NCBI GenBank assembly: GCA_024691325.1
Contig: JAILNR010000044.1
Span: 1 to 42,614, forward strand
Source: Saccharofermentans sp.
Lineage (GTDB): Bacteria > Bacillota > Clostridia > Saccharofermentanales > Saccharofermentanaceae
Length of the DNA: 42,614 nt
Reading direction: 5' to 3'
Below the pieces are notes generated by a model. The model saw only the letters and a list, made by a program, of their open reading frames with translations, searched no databases and was not told where the DNA came from. The translations under genes and the position numbers were made by a program. Shown here piece after piece: positions 41,844-42,614 of this stretch. Position 1 is the first letter of the stretch, and each line of letters opens with the position of its first letter.

Positions 41844-42614
41844 ATGAAAAAAGCTTTAATTACAGGTATTACAGGACAGGACGGATCTTATCTTGCAGAG
41901 TTCTTGCTCGAGAAGGGTTATGAAGTCCACGGTATCATTAGAAGAGCATCTGTTGTTACAACAGAGAGGATCCAGCATCTTATCGATGCAAACAAAATCA
42001 TACTTCACGAGGGAGACCTCTCCGATTCATCAAGTATCTTAAGAGCAGTTAAGGACGTAGAGCCTGACGAGATCTATAATCTCGCAGCTCAGTCTCACGT
42101 AGGCGTAAGCTTCGAGGCTGCTGAATATACAGGCGAAGTTGACGCTATCGGCGTTCTTCGTGTTCTTGAGGCAGTACACATCATGGGCCTTGAGAAGAAG
42201 TGCAAGATCTATCAGGCAAGTACATCCGAGCTTTACGGAAAGGTTGAGGAGTGCCCTCAGTCAGAGACGACACCTTTCCATCCTTTCTCACCCTACGCTG
42301 TTGCTAAGCAGTACGGCTTCTGGATGATGAAGGAGTATAGGGAAGCTTACGGTATGTTCTGTGCTAACGGTATCCTTTTCAATCACGAGTCTGAAAGAAG
42401 AGGAGAGACATTCGTAACAAGAAAGATCACAAGAGCTGCAGGCCGTATCGCAGTCGGAACTCAGGATCACCTTGAGCTCGGCAACCTCGATTCACTCCGT
42501 GACTGGGGTTATGCCAAGGATTACGTAGAGTGCATGTGGCTGATCCTCCAGCAGGACGAGCCTGACGATTACGTCATTGCCACAGGCGTTCAGCACACCG
42601 TAAGAGAGTTCACC
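41844..42614 (+). CDS. gmd: GDP-mannose 4,6-dehydratase (partial, 3' end outside)
   Basis: The frame is open from ATG 41844 to the window edge, giving 257 of about 340-350 residues. It turns GDP-mannose into GDP-4-keto-6-deoxymannose, the precursor of GDP-rhamnose and GDP-fucose. The NADP site is [20 protein letters not shown]. The catalytic residues are in STSELYG and SPYAVAKQY (the YxxxK pair); [16 protein letters not shown] is the signature of this enzyme. AGAGG at about 41828-41832 is the likely ribosome site. In A-band and related ABC-exported glycans this enzyme starts D-rhamnose supply, which fits the exporter locus in this window. The actual end sugar depends on the next gene, not visible here. 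Confidence 0.95.
   Translation, partial: MKKALITGITGQDGSYLAEFLLEKGYEVHGIIRRASVVTTERIQHLIDANKIILHEGDLSDSSSILRAVKDVEPDEIYNLAAQSHVGVSFEAAEYTGEVDAIGVLRVLEAVHIMGLEKKCKIYQASTSELYGKVEECPQSETTPFHPFSPYAVAKQYGFWMMKEYREAYGMFCANGILFNHESERRGETFVTRKITRAAGRIAVGTQDHLELGNLDSLRDWGYAKDYVECMWLILQQDEPDDYVIATGVQHTVREFT

Overview
The window is about 46% G+C by eye. It carries Gram-positive surface proteins (signal peptides, an SLH-like region, DUF5648 modules), clostridial ChW-like repeats, Bacillota-type polysaccharide genes and Shine-Dalgarno starts. This points to an anaerobic member of the Clostridia, probably from a gut or rumen. I found no rRNA, tRNA, CRISPR array or intact insertion sequence.

Layout. (1) 1-4038: three secreted proteins ending in the same triple DUF5648 module, two of them with leucine-rich repeats. 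(2) 4156-19777: a cell-surface polysaccharide locus. It holds two GT2 enzymes, a tandem GT4 fusion, a Wzm/Wzt ABC exporter, a 1167-residue methyltransferase-kinase-helix-GT2-GT2 fusion, a secreted CAP/Big2/DUF5648 protein, a polytopic membrane protein, a DPM-like GT2 and a metallo-beta-lactamase-fold lipoprotein. (3) 19778-22666 (minus): a zur-znuA-znuC-znuB zinc operon, divergent from a TetR regulator at 22777-23331; both share an intergenic inverted repeat. (4) 23459-29816: gltB-gltD glutamate synthase behind a leader hairpin, then a small TSCPD protein. (5) 29949-30838: a PD-(D/E)XK-like protein followed by two geometrically identical palindromic blocks. (6) 30913-40764: a second glycosylation group with two paralogous GT-C-like membrane proteins, a GtrB/CsbB-type polyprenyl-phosphate glycosyltransferase, a YfhO-family GT-C protein, pgcA and a GT4. 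(7) 40745-41758: a strip of broken genes (a GT28-like tail, an orphan ORF, a collapsed MATE-ATPase gene). (8) gmd (GDP-mannose 4,6-dehydratase), running off the right edge.

How it fits together. The exporter with a C-terminally extended Wzt lies next to a protein whose first half has the domain order of WbdD, the chain-terminating methyltransferase-kinase of E. coli O8/O9a. This suggests that an ABC-exported glycan is built, capped and recognised for export in a Gram-positive cell. gmd and pgcA could supply sugar nucleotides. The GtrB-like, GT-C-like and YfhO proteins look like a machinery that decorates wall polymers outside the membrane. The DUF5648 proteins may be surface proteins held by the wall. 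Several regulatory features stand out: extended -10 promoters placed almost directly on start codons, a possible attenuator before gltB, and the double palindromic block at 30728-30838.
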